Made by a program: the position numbers and the translations under genes | The notes under the pieces: generated by a model | The model's database searches: none | What the model was told of the DNA's origin: nothing | What the model saw: only the letters and a program-made list of their open reading frames with translations | From: Liolophura sinensis | Taxonomy: Eukaryota; Mollusca; Polyplacophora; Chitonida; Chitonidae | Length of the DNA stretch: 64,000 nt | Assembly (NCBI RefSeq): GCF_032854445.1 | Contig: NC_088304.1 | Location: 34,583,551 to 34,647,550 of the forward strand | Direction of reading: 5' to 3' | Shown: positions 1-12,054 of the stretch, one piece after another | Layout: each line of letters starts with the position of its first letter | Numbering within the stretch: the stretch's first letter is position 1

Positions 1-76
1 AATAGTTAGAAAGCTTTGTGGAGTATTAAGGAATTTCAGTAGAAATATAGAGATTTAGATATATACGTCCAAATAC

Positions 77-192
77 CAGTGAGTTTCCGCGCCAAAAAAC
101 AGAAGAACCCTCAAGGCGATTCTTTTATGTAGATTCCAGCGTTCCACTGCGCATGCGACAATCAGACCCCCAACAAACAACATGGTGGATTC
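77..192 (-). CDS. paralogue A coding exon 3
   Basis: 116 nt, entered in phase 0 after TTGACAG and left in phase 2 at GTATTT. It encodes [20 protein letters not shown] and then [19 protein letters not shown]. The [11 protein letters not shown] block is nearly identical to paralogue B. The next exon would be left of position 1. Confidence 0.88.
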
Positions 193-3100
193 CTGTCAAG
201 GCATAATTTCGATAATTTGGATATTTTGTACATTCACAGCCACCAAAAAACAACAACATCAGGATATAGGCAATATTACAAAATTGATAAGCGTGTAAAT
301 GTTTGAAAAACTCCTTGCCTTGGACTTTTAAACTTTCGTCATATTTTACCCATCTTGACTGACACAAAGTGATTTAATGTAATAACCATCTTAAAATCGT
401 TCAATAGCGATATTTTAGAACATCTATATCAGAACAAATACCATTTTAAAGGTTCTTAATGTTCACTTTACAATACCAACAAATTACCGAGTATAAAGAA
501 ATAAATCTGAACATTTATGAATGTAGTGTTCACATTACAACACCACAAATGGGAATTAAAAGCCATGAGTATTGACCTTGATGTAATTGCCACAAGTGTC
601 CCCGGCGGTCATCACTCCGAGAATCGGGAAGAGGATGATGGGAATGAGTGACGTCACAGATACCGGGATGATCTCCGTGGTCCAGAACACAGCCATGAGG
701 AGCAAGACGTAGGCGCATCGTGCTTCCTGTTAAACAAATAGTCAGAATGAAACTTCAAGAATACACTCTTAAAAGACAAATCAGTTCAATTATGAACATT
801 TTCTATACGTGTCAAAATGATACAAGATCATATAAATGCTGTAAAATGTGACTGACAACATCTTAAATCTTGTACGTCCACCTGATGATTTTTTGCAAAG
901 TGTAACATTATGGTGGATTGCATGATTTTTTTTTTCATTTATAACGCTGCCCTACATGTTATTTTGGAAGCGGGTCGTTAGAAGCGATTGACATTCAAGC
1001 ACTAGGACATATTAGTTGTGGGTTCAAACCACGTCCTAGACAGGGAATTTGTAGACTTCCCCGTTCCCCAATTACGATACTTCTGGAGCCGTTGCAGATA
1101 GTGTATAAACCTATGTTTAAATTGGACGATGTGCGCCCACGAGGTGCGACACGACACGAAATCCGCCGTACGTGGGAAGGTCTGACAGTAACCTGCGGAT
1201 GGTCGTGGGTTTTCCCCTTGGCTCTGCCCGGTTTCCACCCACCATAATACTGGCCGCCGACGTATAAGTGAAATGTTCTTGAGTAAAATAGATCAAATAA
1301 ATAAATAAATAAACGACACGAAATCCCACGTAGGATAAGAAGAAGTACATAATTGACAATGACAACAACAACAACGCCGTTCGCTTCGCTGCAGCGTATA
1401 ACAGAACGGGCTTTGTACTGAACATCTTTTTGCCCCAAATAATAAAGACATACTGGTAGCCCGGATGATGTGAGTGCAATGTTTGGTGTCTGCGAGATGG
1501 CTTCCACAGAGTCAGCATATATGTATGCTTTGGGTTTAACGTGACATCTCACCCTGTCACATTATACTGACAGTCACAGTCCTGTTTCCCTGCTCTAACC
1601 TCTCAGTTCTGAGCGTCAAGCGAGACAACCTGAGTTGGACTCTTCACAAACAGTATTTTTTTTTACTGTTCTCTGGAATTTGTGCTATCTACACTCAGAT
1701 CTTGTTACCTGCAACTGACAGCTCACATTTATTTATTTATTTGATTGGTGTTTTATGCCGTACTCAGGAATATTTCACTTATACGACGACGTCCAGCATT
1801 ATGATGGGCGGAAACCGGGCTGAGCCCGGCGGAAACCCACGCTCATCCGCAGGTTGCTGACAGACCTTCTCACTAACGGCCGGAGAGGAAGCCAGCATGA
1901 GCTGGACTTCAACTCACAGCTCCTGGTTCATTACCCTCCGCAACTGAGCGGTAAAACAATAGGAAATTTCATAGTCTATCCATCGGGATCTACATACAAA
2001 TAGCAGTAAGTTAACATCATTTTGCTGTAATGCTACAGTGTTTTTGTACTATCTAGGCTAAGTGTTTTATGAGCGGGAGTAGACCTAAAGGTGTGAGAAA
2101 TGGTACAGAAAGATCAAGGTCTACAAATCTTTAGGCCGCATCGTTGACGGTGGGGAGGAGTTTATTGGGTTGGGGTTTTACATCGTACTCAAGAATATTT
2201 CACCTTTTCGACGGCGGCCACCATTTTGGTGAGAAAAAAACCGGGCAGTACAAAAGGTAAACCCATGACCATCCGTAGATTGCTGAAAGACATTGTCACG
2301 TACGACAGGAAAGAGCTTAAAAGAAAAGACAACTGATATAACCTAAGGTATTTCAGAAGAAGAGTAGAAAGATACCCAAACGGCTACAGAGTTTTTTCTT
2401 TCGTGTTTGGTAAATCCATAAATCAACATTTCATCTGGAATTCATACATGGTCCTGGAATACGACAAATTGTCGCTTCACTCGTAGACGTACCAACCCAC
2501 CTCCCACCACCCAACCCCACCCAGCCCCCACCCCCAGCCCCCACACACATAGCTAAAAGGCAAAACGGGTTTCCCCTTCCACCAATATGGTGTGCATATC
2601 CTGTGTACGAACATTAACACAAGGAACATTAAACTCCACGGAAACAAGCAAAGGTGAATGAAATGCAAAATATATATATACGCTTGGCCATAATGCTCTT
2701 CCGTAGTTTTCAGCACTCCCATACTGTGTGGCGGTATATCAGTCATGTAACAAATACACCTCATTCAGCGCAAATAGCTCCTTTGTCACTACATATATTT
2801 TCCCGAGTTTCGCGCCGTACATAAAAGAAAACACAAAAAAAACATTTAAACAGCTTTAACTTATATGCTTTGAAGGACCGTGTACCTTGTAAAAATAAGA
2901 TCTTACAGACTAGGTATACACTGTTACATTTGACCGGGGCTATTGCTAACATGCTGTAAGACAAGAAAACTTATGAAGCACGGATCAAGGCCCGTCAAAC
3001 GTTATGCCAATAACATCACTGTTTATCAGAGTCTGGATAAAAAATGGGAAAGAACGCTGATGTTATAATCGGTTTGATGCATGTATCTTTAAAATCTTTT

Positions 3101-6100
3101 CCTTACTCCATCATTTTTATTCTTTCGGAAAGCTCCACAAAAACATAACATCTGACGTCCCACCTTGTTAAGAAAAGCAAGGCTCGTCATGTTTTGGTTG
3201 TAAAAACTACCGATTGAAACAAGCATCTAAGTCACATGACCCCCTTGTTCGTGAGTACTGACGTCACGCTTCTGTGTAAACTGTGTCGACAATGTGGGTC
3301 GCAGCACGCGCTGGCTTGTAATCCGCCAGGTGGACATGGCCCTCACGCGGTCACGCGGATTACCAAGCCTACTTCACACAAAAACTGACAACGTCCATCT
3401 GCCACCAAACCACAATGTGGAAAACTGGTCAGCACTCAGAGTAAACTTCCTGAACCGGTGCTAAAATGATAATTCATGATTATATTTGCGAAATATGTGT
3501 GTGATTTATTCAGAAGTTCTTTAAAATGTTTTAGTAACGGCTTCAAAGCTACGATACAGCCCTAACCATTAGTTTACCTTGCATCTAGAAAACATCTATA
3601 CATAGCGTCCATAATTATAAGACATTATTATTGTTTATTTGATTGGTGATTACGCCGTACTTAAAAATATTTCACTTATACGACGGCGGCCAGCATTATG
3701 GTGGGAGGAAACCGGGTACACCCGGAGGGAAACTCACGTCTATGCGCACGTTGCTGCAAGACCTTTCACGTATGGCTGGAGAGGAACTCACAGCGACTGC
3801 ACTGGCGGAAGACTCCTGGATCATTGCTGGAGTGCTAAGCTCCTCGGCCACGGACGCCCCCCCCCCCCCCCCCCCCCTCCCCACCCCCTATGAAGTAAGC
3901 AAATAAACAAATTGATGACAAAGATCCGTGTGCGCGTACAGACGTATAGCTAAGCCCTGGGGAGCCCTGCGGGTAAGCTTCATGAAGTTGCTTGTATTTT
4001 ATCAGAGTGAAGTCACCGTTAATCAAAAATGAAGCGAACTCAGCATGAGTAGTATCGGCTCTTCTGTAATCAGAGCCAGGTACATATAGCCAGTGCCGTG
4101 TACAATATTTTTGCGCCAGTATGTACAGCTTAGCTACAACAAGCAGCTCTGTTATAAAGTAGCTCTGTGTGTTGCCAGTCGTGTCAACATTTGGACATCC
4201 TAATCTTGCACAGGCAAAGGATACAATAACGTACATATATCAGATGAAATACCATTAAACCATAAAAGAAAAAAAAACAATGGTTCGATTTATTTTTTCA
4301 GAATTTTTGCAACCAAGTAAAATGCATCTGAAAGTTTGAATTCTACGATGGCATTTTCTGATCATATTGGGACCATTGACGTCACAGCAGGGTTTTGTCA
4401 CTTGACGTACATAGACGTTTCATCAAGCCAAATGGACCTTGAAACGAGCTATTCCAGCAAAAAATATGAATGACGCCACTGAAACCCTGGCCTCGATGAT
4501 GCTTAGTCGATCAATAGAATCCAGGTTTATTCAGGAATACAATATAGAAGACTTACAGCATGGAGAAATCGGATATTTCGCGCTCTGAGCAGTAGTGTAA
4601 ACAGCCCTTCCAGTAGACTGCACGTATAGCAGTAATGCATGTTTACTACAACGTAACAATTTCTACCTACAGATGAGTGTACCTATACAAAGGATAAAAA
4701 ACTCCATGGTTATTTAGGGCTGTAGGCCTATCTTTGTACATACATGTATATCTCATTAACCTCACTAAATTGACTAGAAATCATACGGTTCCAGTTTGGA
4801 TTAATTTATTTATTTATTTGATTTGCGTTTTTTCGCTGAACTCAAGAATATATCACTTATACGGCGGAGGTCAGCATTATGGTGACAGGAAACCCGGCAG
4901 TGCCCGGGTTAAACCCACAACCATCCGCAGGTTGCTGGAGGCCCTTCCCACGAACGCCCGGCGACCTCACAGCGACCTCATTCTGTGTCATCGCGCCGCG
5001 CTAACCATCTCGGCCACAGAGTCCTCCTTCGGTTTTGGAAGAGACGAACTAAATATCAGTTTCGTTTGCTTTTTTGTATTGCGTTGAACAGTTTATGTTT
5101 GCTCTACAAGAAATATTGCCAAAAATTTGGTTGAGCTGTTTATATCTCAAGGAACTTGAAATAAATTTACCCGCTGTAACCTCTCCGAAATATCATAGAT
5201 GTACATACACACATTTATTCTTGCTCTGCTGTGTAAGAAACGTCGCAAAACACTTTAAAATGAGACGAGGTCGTTAACCTTCGGCAGATGGCAACTTTCA
5301 CAACGATATCAGAATGCTGTCACAACTCATTTTGGTACAGATAAACTATACATACAGTATAAGCAATTTGCTTGTGTTATTTCCACACTTAAGAGTGGAA
5401 AACGAGAGATTCCATTTATGGCGATACCAAAATGATAACTCTGAGATCACTTAGCCAGGTTCCCAACGCTTCTTCTACAATAAGCGTTGTGAATTGTTAT
5501 CTTTACTAACTTGGAATCATATGGATTCGTCTGTGTTGTCCTTTTTGTTCAAACGTTATTCGCCACAATAAAAATATAACAGGTTTATGAAGAAATTCTG
5601 ACATCACATGAGCGTGAATAATACAGACCAGAACACGACAGTTACTGGCGCATCGACTCGCTCAGGACACACCAGTTTAACTAACAGTTATTTTCAATCA
5701 CGTGACAAGGTTGGCAGGCTGATTGCACCTCTTCATTATTAAAAGAATAATCAGTCAAGACTCAGTTCAGACACTAGGCACAATACTGTATCAAATATAT
5801 ATAGTCTATCTTATATAGTCTATCGCTAATTTAATGATCAACATCTAATTAGTTTAAATCCATACGTTCCACGAGATGTGTCCTTTTCCCAACCCACTCA
5901 TTTCTAAAATGTGATGTGACATTTCATTTATTTTCAGATTGAACTCTTTTGTAGCCAAAGGTACAAAACGTTTTACTATATCACGTGACTCGTCAAAAAT
6001 GTTAAGCATCCATTTTTGATATAAATTTACTGATTACATATCTCACCGTATTCCAGGGGCACAAATGACATCTCTTTCCTTCAAGAGCTTGTTCAGTTCA

Positions 6101-8644
6101 CAGACACTCACCCCCTCAATTTTCTCCATCGTTCATTTAATCCTAATAACTGTGTGTGAAACCGTTTTCAGAGGTCCATGTTATAGTGTAGCTAATTAAA
6201 AGTAGTTGACTAACATCTAGGATAGATTACATGTTACAGTAGAATTTTATTACCGTTTGCTACATAAGAGATCGAACCCAAAAGCACCCTATTGTGATGT
6301 TATGTTTTTTTTTTCATTATTCACAAATAATTATAGGTGACATGAAGTCAGAATTTCTTCAGGATTGTGGGAAACCAATTTTCGTAGCGTGTAATTTTGA
6401 CATGTCGAGTACAGCACTTTCGACAAGGACCAAGTTTCAGGTTATTGGACTGAGGAGTAGACAGATGTGTTTTTGTGAAATATGGTGGGAAGCGTGATTG
6501 TTAGCATTACTGTATTACTTCATGAATGACAAATAAAGTGGCCTGTTTGAAAAAACACCCGCCACAACACCCCAGCTTATATAGGTGCGTATCTGTCACG
6601 GTACGCTTTAAACATGTTCTGTAACAACTGCTTGAAGATTGCATTTCTAGAGGTCAGAATAGCTCCGAACACATTTCCATCAGCTCTCAAAATCTGAAAA
6701 AGAGTAACTTAGACATGAACGAATTTCTGGGTCAGATACGGTATGCTTGTCACACCATCTCTCTGATAGCTAGGTAAACGTATCCACTTGGTGAGTGTTT
6801 CTTTGAGTAAAGGCTGTACGAATACTGACCCGGAACCACATAGAAAATTGCTTTCCCTACAACACACTGAAAGGAGATATTCTATAAGGCTCTGCATAAA
6901 TGACTAAGCATAAACATGCCCAAGTTATGCCTGATACCGACACTCCTGACTTCGTCTCCTCAAACTCGTGTATTTGTAGTGTATTCGTATGAACAATAAC
7001 GATTACTTGGGAACCTTTACATTTTTAGCTTTTACATCTAGCCTTTAAAGTTTCAAATCAATCAAAGGTTTGGCATGAGGGGGGAGGGGAGGGGAGTGCA
7101 AGTTTTGCAAGTGGGCTTTTTGCAGGTTATCGCCTAACTTATGTTACACCTGGCGTTCTCAGAGTTAAATGGGGGTAGCAGTACCGGTAACGTAACGCTA
7201 GTTTAAAGTTGTTACAAACAAGTGAGTTCGACGAGAACAGTCGTAACAAACAAGTGAGTTCGACGAGAACAGTTGTAACCAACAACTGAGTTCGACGAGA
7301 ACAGAAGGCCTAATCATCCAGGTTTATACAATAGACTTTAATTTAGAATAGCTGTGGAACGGGCGAGAGTTGTATTCGAGCATGCGACGTCTTTGGCAAA
7401 AGATAAGTCGGCAGTGGCGAGACCAACTCTTCTGTCAAATGAGCTAGCGAGGACATTGGGATGTAGCATTGAAAGTATGCAATCGAATAAAAGTGTTTGT
7501 GAGTTAAAAAAGTGGTGATATATGTATCTTAATGGACAAGAAAAATCACACTATAGGCTGAAAAGGGCACATTTTTTCTATCTGTAGCATAATTTTGACA
7601 AGTACAAAACTGGCATAAATCGTTGAGTCCATCGCGTCCTCCATCTTAAACACCCTGTTATTTATGCTAACAGTGTGTTGCCTCTCAGCCAGCGAGAGTC
7701 GTTAAAACTGCCGGTTTGTTCGTGTAAACTCGGAACCTACGTCCAACATTTCGTTTTCCCGATCGTCAAGCGGAAAACGAACTGTACTGTTCGCTACCTT
7801 GTGGGAAGAAGAGTTCTACCGGGAATGTACGAACTGCACTTCGACGGTTTCCGACGGCAATTCTCCTTCTAACACAGAGGACTTCAGGACTAGTTCTTAG
7901 GCAAAATGGAGTCGCCAACAGCTGATTTTAGCGCTGACTTTATTTATATTTATTTACTTATTTGATTGCTGTTTAACGCCGTTTCACTTATACGTGAGAT
8001 GGACTCACATCGACCGCATTGGTGAGAGACTCTTGGTTCATTATGCTAGGCTAGCGCGCTAACCAACTGATGACTTTATTTATAATTTATCAACTTGAGG
8101 TACATATTAGAATATTTTTATGGCATGCACCTACAAAGAAGTGCATACTCTTTTCAATGGTATTTGACTGATATTTAAATTTTCTTTCTCCTTTAATGTG
8201 CAACCTTTGGCTCTTATCTGATGCTTGGATACGGGAAAAATATTACCATTCTCTTATCAACAGATAGCATGTATATAAAACAGTGCAACCACTCTTATAA
8301 ACATTTGTCAAAGAAAGAAAACCGAACAAATAAATCTATGGAATAAAATGGATTTCAAACCACGTGATGACTGACTTTGCGTGATATATTCGTGGCAATA
8401 GAGACAATAGTATATCAAATATGTGCCTTGAGAGGCACCGCGGGAGTACACCCTTAATGTTAACACAAGAACCGTACATGTACATATATATATATTAATA
8501 ATAAAGCATGCAGTAACAAATGAAAGCTTGTAAACTTACGTCCGTTGACACGATTATTGGCAGAGGCAGGAGTAAGACAGGCACCAGGATAAAAACGATG
8601 ATTGAACGCAGAGCCCACAAATCACGAAAAAACCTGGCAGCCAT
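77..8644 (-). CDS. SLC13A2/3/5-like: SLC13-family Na+/carboxylate cotransporter, paralogue A (5' part: exons 1-3)
   Basis: Three coding exons join in frame on the minus strand: 8644-8540 (35 codons, ends GAC|GTAAGT), 726-577 (50 codons, CAG|GAAGC to AAG|GTCAAT) and 192-77 (116 nt, CAG|GAATC to CTG|GTATTT, phase 2). The protein opens [13 protein letters not shown], then a hydrophobic helix ending LLLPLPIIV. Exon 2 has [20 protein letters not shown] followed by [12 protein letters not shown], and exon 3 has [20 protein letters not shown]. This is the N-terminal scaffold of DASS/SLC13 transporters, which carry di- or tricarboxylates (some members sulfate) into cells with Na+. The SNT sodium site lies in later exons, off the left edge. 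Exons 2 and 3 match paralogue B in length and phase, so the two arose by tandem duplication. Intron 1 is about 7.8 kb. Family assignment is firm; substrate is unknown. Confidence 0.9.
577..726 (-). CDS. paralogue A coding exon 2
   Basis: Exactly 150 nt, phase 0 to 0, bounded by TTTAACAG and a GTCAAT donor, which is GT but weak at +3 to +5. It encodes [20 protein letters not shown] and then the [19 protein letters not shown] segment. The same exon in paralogue B is also 150 nt. Confidence 0.88.
1161..1313 (+). repeat. SINE-1 3' half
   Basis: Contains the family core (GTACGTGGGAAGGTCTGACA, GGATGGTCGTGGG, CCACCATAATACTGGCCGCC, CGTATAAGTGAAATGTTCTT) and ends in (AATA)n. The upstream flank at 1015-1040 has a B-box-like GGTTCAAACC, but the head there does not match the full-length copy at 19.28 kb. 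Confidence 0.8.
1728..1950 (-). repeat. SINE-1 copy, inverted
   Basis: Reads tail-first on the plus strand: TTTATTTATTTATTTGATTG, then the GCCGTACTCAGGAATATTTC and GGTTGCTGACAGACCTTCTC blocks, then the GAAGCCAGCATGAGCTGGAC junction with the tRNA-like head, which is partly deleted. Confidence 0.8.
2160..2315 (-). repeat. SINE-1 copy, diverged
   Basis: Retains CGTACTCAAGAATATTTCAC, GACGGCGGCCACCATTTTGG and ACCCATGACCATCCGTAG, and breaks off before the tRNA-like head. Confidence 0.7.
3630..3857 (-). repeat. SINE-1 copy ending at a poly-C tract
   Basis: Tail, body and part of the head are recognisable (ACGACGGCGGCCAGCATTAT, CACAGCGACTGCACTGGCG). The 5' end of the element runs into about 20 C's at 3858-3877. 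Open frames on both strands here are SINE translation, not genes. Confidence 0.75.
4255..4445 (+). mobile_element. fragment of the long-inverted-repeat DNA family
   Basis: The block AAAATGCATCTGAAAGTTTG, then GGCATTTTCTGATCATATTG and GACCATTGACGTCACAG, matches the reverse complement of 11212-11290 and the inner arms of the element at 45.08-45.85 kb. Confidence 0.55.
4803..5030 (-). repeat. SINE-1 copy, inverted
   Basis: TTTATTTATTTATTTGATTT tail, CTCAAGAATATATCACTTAT, a GGTTGCTGGAGGCCCTTCCC block and head remnants ending near CGGCCACAGAGTCC. Confidence 0.75.
7208..7303. repeat. 32-bp direct repeat, three copies
   Basis: Three adjacent units each end in GAGTTCGACGAGAACA, spaced exactly 32 bp apart (GAGTTCG at 7224, 7256 and 7288). 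Units 1 and 2 are nearly identical; unit 3 has a few changes. It lies inside intron 1 of paralogue A. Confidence 0.85.
7943..8070 (-). repeat. SINE-1 copy with a large internal deletion
   Basis: The tail (TATTTACTTATTTGATTGCT) joins through a shortened body straight to the head (ACTCACATCGACCGCATTGG, CTAGCGCGCTAACCAACTGA). About 120 bp of central body is missing. Confidence 0.75.
8540..8644 (-). CDS. paralogue A coding exon 1 (start codon)
   Basis: The ATG at 8644-8642 follows CTGATC on the minus strand. The 35 codons hold one amphipathic stretch ([10 protein letters not shown]) and one transmembrane helix (residues about 14-33). The exon ends in phase 0 at a strong GTAAGT donor. Its counterpart in paralogue B is 40 codons with the same phase. 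Confidence 0.85.
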
Positions 8645-8800
8645 GATCAGTAGAATTTAGAAACACTGAGGAAATTTCACTGGGAAACGTTCAGAGAGCG
8701 ACAAGAAGTCAAATACGGCGTGTAGTCCTGGTGCATATCATAGATATCATAGAGCGGTATCTGAAACTCAAAGAGTTCACCCCTGAGGTGATGAGACTTG

Positions 8801-8810
8801 TATATATATA
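8801..8810 (-). promoter_or_regulatory. possible TATA box of paralogue A
   Basis: A TATATATATA run lies about 157 bp upstream of the paralogue A start codon on the minus strand, a usual spacing for a TATA box plus a 5' UTR of about 125 nt. AT-rich runs are common here, so this is tentative. Confidence 0.3.
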
Positions 8811-10333
8811 CTGGCTTCCTGATTGTATGAACACGGACGATCTAAGCTTGTCTCGACGTCGATCCACTTAATAACGGGACTGTCACCTAGGGATCACTTC
8901 CCTCGGCGTATCTCGAGCATGTTTTGTGTGACGACAACTGTGAGTAGACTTTATACGACATGCCCCACGTAGCCCGGAGCGTAAACAAGATCTTGGCTAA
9001 ACGGGCTTTCAGCAGGAGATTTTGTTCACCTTTGACAACGGGTTTATTGAGTAGAAAGCTGTAACAACTGCATCAGCTAATGTAGCAGACGCTGTCTTAT
9101 TGCTTGAGTTACAACTCGACCATGTGGTGTCAGTAGTTTGTGGAGGAACCAGCCTGTTTTTCCTCCAGTTTAGAAGCCAGATCTGCATGTATTATAACGC
9201 ATGTTAATTTACGTAACCTTTGCATTTTTGGGCGCTATATTTACCCAACAATTGTATTTAACAGCTGGTTTGTGTGGAAGGATACACAGCTAGTGAGTTA
9301 CACGTGTGATGTATCACTCCGCACACAGCAGAGATAAACTAAAAGTATGTCCATTATTTTGTGTTGTCCCAACTGCGCTCGGCATTGGAACAACTTACAT
9401 GAAGTACAAGCCTTTAGATTCTCTATACCTGTAACAGCAGAAAAGGGTTCCAACGCCGCTTTCATGTTAATGACACAATAAAGTATATGGAGTTAACATA
9501 TAGGTCACACAAGATCTATGTCAGTGTACCAGATCTACAACAGGCGCTGTTCGACGGAAAGGCATGGAATGAAAGTCCTGTAACGAGCGGTACGGTAAAC
9601 TGGCTTTGTGAAAACACACCTGACACTGAGATCGTGGAAATGCGCGGTAAAACTGGCTTGTTATGATTAGTTAACTGTTTGTACCATTATAATCATACTC
9701 TTGGCACCATTACTGCACCCTTTTGTCGCCAAGACAGCAACAGAGTAATACCCAAGTAGTGTAACTGCGAAAAAACGAAAGCTTCGTTCAGCATTTTATT
9801 TTGCCATCATCAGGAGTGATAAAGTGCTGAAATACTGAGTTAATACTTGTGTATTATGTGAAGCTTATCAGTGGATCTACTGAATTTCAGAAATACAGTG
9901 CTTCATGCATTTATTCAGGAGTAAATAAAATCTTAGCACTTCACTTCTGTCCAAGTTGTTATGACCAAATTGTTAATTGTTAACATTTAATTGTCTCTTA
10001 TCCAAACAGTTTCTCTATACCACTGGTACATCTCTTGAAGGAAACGAGACGGACAAGTTTTAGGCGTGATTTGATAGGTCACATTATGGAAACTGACTTT
10101 TTTCTATATCACTGATAAATCTCGTGCAGGAAAAGATATATGCGAACAGTTATTAGGCGTGATTCAATTGGTCGGATTTATGGAAATTGACTGTCAGACA
10201 GATGAATACGAAATGCGTCGCTATCAGATTCAGGCGCATCCCACGCAAATCCTCAGCGATGTACATAGGTATATATGATTTGACAATATCATAATATGTC
10301 ATGAACAGGCTGATTGTATTCCTCACTTGTTCC

Positions 10334-10405
10334 CATTTATTTATTTATTTATTTATTTATTTAGTGTTTTGCGCCGTACTCAAGAATATTTCACTTATAG
10401 GACGG
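10334..10405 (-). repeat. SINE-1 tail fragment
   Basis: A (TTTA)n run followed by GCCGTACTCAAGAATATTTC ACTTATA, then a switch into a TATG microsatellite. Confidence 0.7.
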
Positions 10406-10545
10406 ATGTATGTATGTATGCATGTATGTATGTGTGTATGCTTGGGGTTTACCATACAATCGCACATGTATGTATTTATGTATTTATGTATGTATGTATG
10501 TATGTATGTATGTATATATATATATATGTATGTATGCTTGGGGTT
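10404..10545. repeat. (TATG)n microsatellite with two SINE-2 end motifs
   Basis: TATG repeats, a short TA run at about 10513-10526, and GCTTGGGGTTTA at two places. That motif is the 3' end of the SINE-2 family, so these may be two very short SINE-2 tails. Confidence 0.7.
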
Positions 10546-10604
10546 TAATATACAATCGTACTTTTGAGAAGTATAAATATGAAGTGGAATGTCACCTACT
10601 TCTT

Positions 10605-10660
10605 AAACAGTATAGTAGTATTAAACAGTATAGTAGTATTAAACAGTATAGTAGTATTTA
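10605..10660. repeat. 18-bp direct repeat, three copies
   Basis: Three tandem copies of TTAAACAGTATAGTAGTA; the last is slightly changed. Confidence 0.85.
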
Positions 10661-11209
10661 AGGCCTGTATATGACTATGGTTAGGTAGAGCTACCAGTAA
10701 AGTGGTGGTTGCTCTTTGTGGGTAAAACAAGGACATCGAGAACAATGGAAAAAATACAATTCATCTTAACCACATATTCCAGGAAGGTCATGTACCAAAA
10801 GTAAAACTTACAACCGTGAATAGATACCAGGTAGAGAAGTAAGACAAAAGGCAGAACAGAGAGAGTTCCGTGTACGCGTATGAAGTGGTTCACACAGAAA
10901 TCCTTTAGCACCATGTCAATGGGTCACATGTACTGTTTTCTTTCTTTTGTTGTGTTCTGGCTGAGATTCACCCACTTTCACTGTCCGTAGTGGCCTTGGT
11001 GACATAACTTAGTCGACTACGATCGTAGGTCAATTTGCGCAATTTAAAGCTCATTGAAGATCAGTTTCCTCTGAAACAGTAACACACCTACCCACACCCC
11101 TTACTTGCTTGATATAGTTCAAGGTCAATTCGGTGAAAGCATTCATCGATCTTTATGTAGGTGCATTCTGAGTGATGAAATTTAGCAATCTCTGTGTGTA
11201 CAGTTACAA

Positions 11210-11295
11210 AAACCAAATATGACGTCATTGGTTCCAGTGTGGTCAGAAAATGCTACGGTAAAGTTTCACATGCATTTTATTGAGTTGCAAATATT
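11210..11295 (-). mobile_element. fragment of the long-inverted-repeat DNA family
   Basis: The reverse complement reads GAATATTTGCAACTCAATAA, AATGCATGTGAAACTTTACC, GCATTTTCTGACCACACTGG, AACCAATGACGTCAT and aligns along its length with 4311-4392. Confidence 0.5.
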
Positions 11296-11570
11296 CTAAA
11301 AACAGAAATCGGACTATTTTTAAGGACAATGTTTAATGATCATTCATATAACATATACTTAACCTAAGTGTTTTCTTTGCCCCTATCTCCGTGAACTCCG
11401 ACTTTCCCATCTAAACTTGTGACCACCATCGTATAAGTGATTTTGTAAATGATTAAATATCAACAACAACCAATCAATCAATTAATATTACTTTGGACTA
11501 CATGGTCCATGCTTATCAGAGTAAAAATATGGCATCACGAAGGATAGGTTAGAGTTGGGCATGCGAATCT

Positions 11571-11587
11571 CGGGGGGGGGGGGGGGA
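11571..11587. repeat. poly-G tract
   Basis: An uninterrupted run of about 14-15 G's after CGAATCTC. It has no evident gene context. Confidence 0.8.
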
Positions 11588-12054
11588 TAACATTATCGCC
11601 GGCAACAAACACGAAGAATGTACCAGACAGTATGAAAGCTGGACGAGGACATCCCGTGCACCTCGCGAGGCGCGGAAAGCGATACGAGGACGTACTATTC
11701 ACGCGCGATTTGCACTGTCCTCGTTTTCTCGAGTCTGGACTCGCGAGGAGCGGGGCGTGATGTCCTCGTTCGACTTTCATATAGGACACGAATTTAAAAG
11801 TGTGTACCATTATTTTACCGGGTTAACCTTGGCTCTGTCTCAAATTTCTATAACCGATCATCAGGCCCGGCATCATTTATAACGATCCACTATTCATCTA
11901 TAGTGGAAGTTTCGAAAATATTACACGAATAAAACATTTATACATTTATTTAACTATTTATTTCATCTGTTGATGAATATCATATACTCAAGAAATTTTC
12001 ACATATACGATGACGATAAGTTTAAGTTTGAGGAACCACGGGCCTTTGGGAAAA

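Larger units (their letters stand above)
727..8539 (-). other. paralogue A intron 1
   Basis: No coding exon was recognised. The intron carries at least six SINE-1 copies or fragments, a piece of the long-inverted-repeat DNA family near 4.25-4.5 kb, a GGGGAGGGGA tract at 7079-7098 and a 32-bp triplication at 7208-7303. Open frames inside it coincide with SINE bodies or are short and unrecognised. Confidence 0.7.

Noticed and set aside
995-1552. 185-codon minus-strand frame
   Set aside because: Much of it is the reverse translation of a SINE-1 ([20 protein letters not shown]), with no start context or domain.
3639-3906. Overlapping plus-strand frames ending in a proline run
   Set aside because: SINE-1 plus a poly-C tract.
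10301-10661. Tyr/Val/Cys/Met-rich plus-strand frames
   Set aside because: Translation of (TTTA)n and (TATG)n microsatellites.
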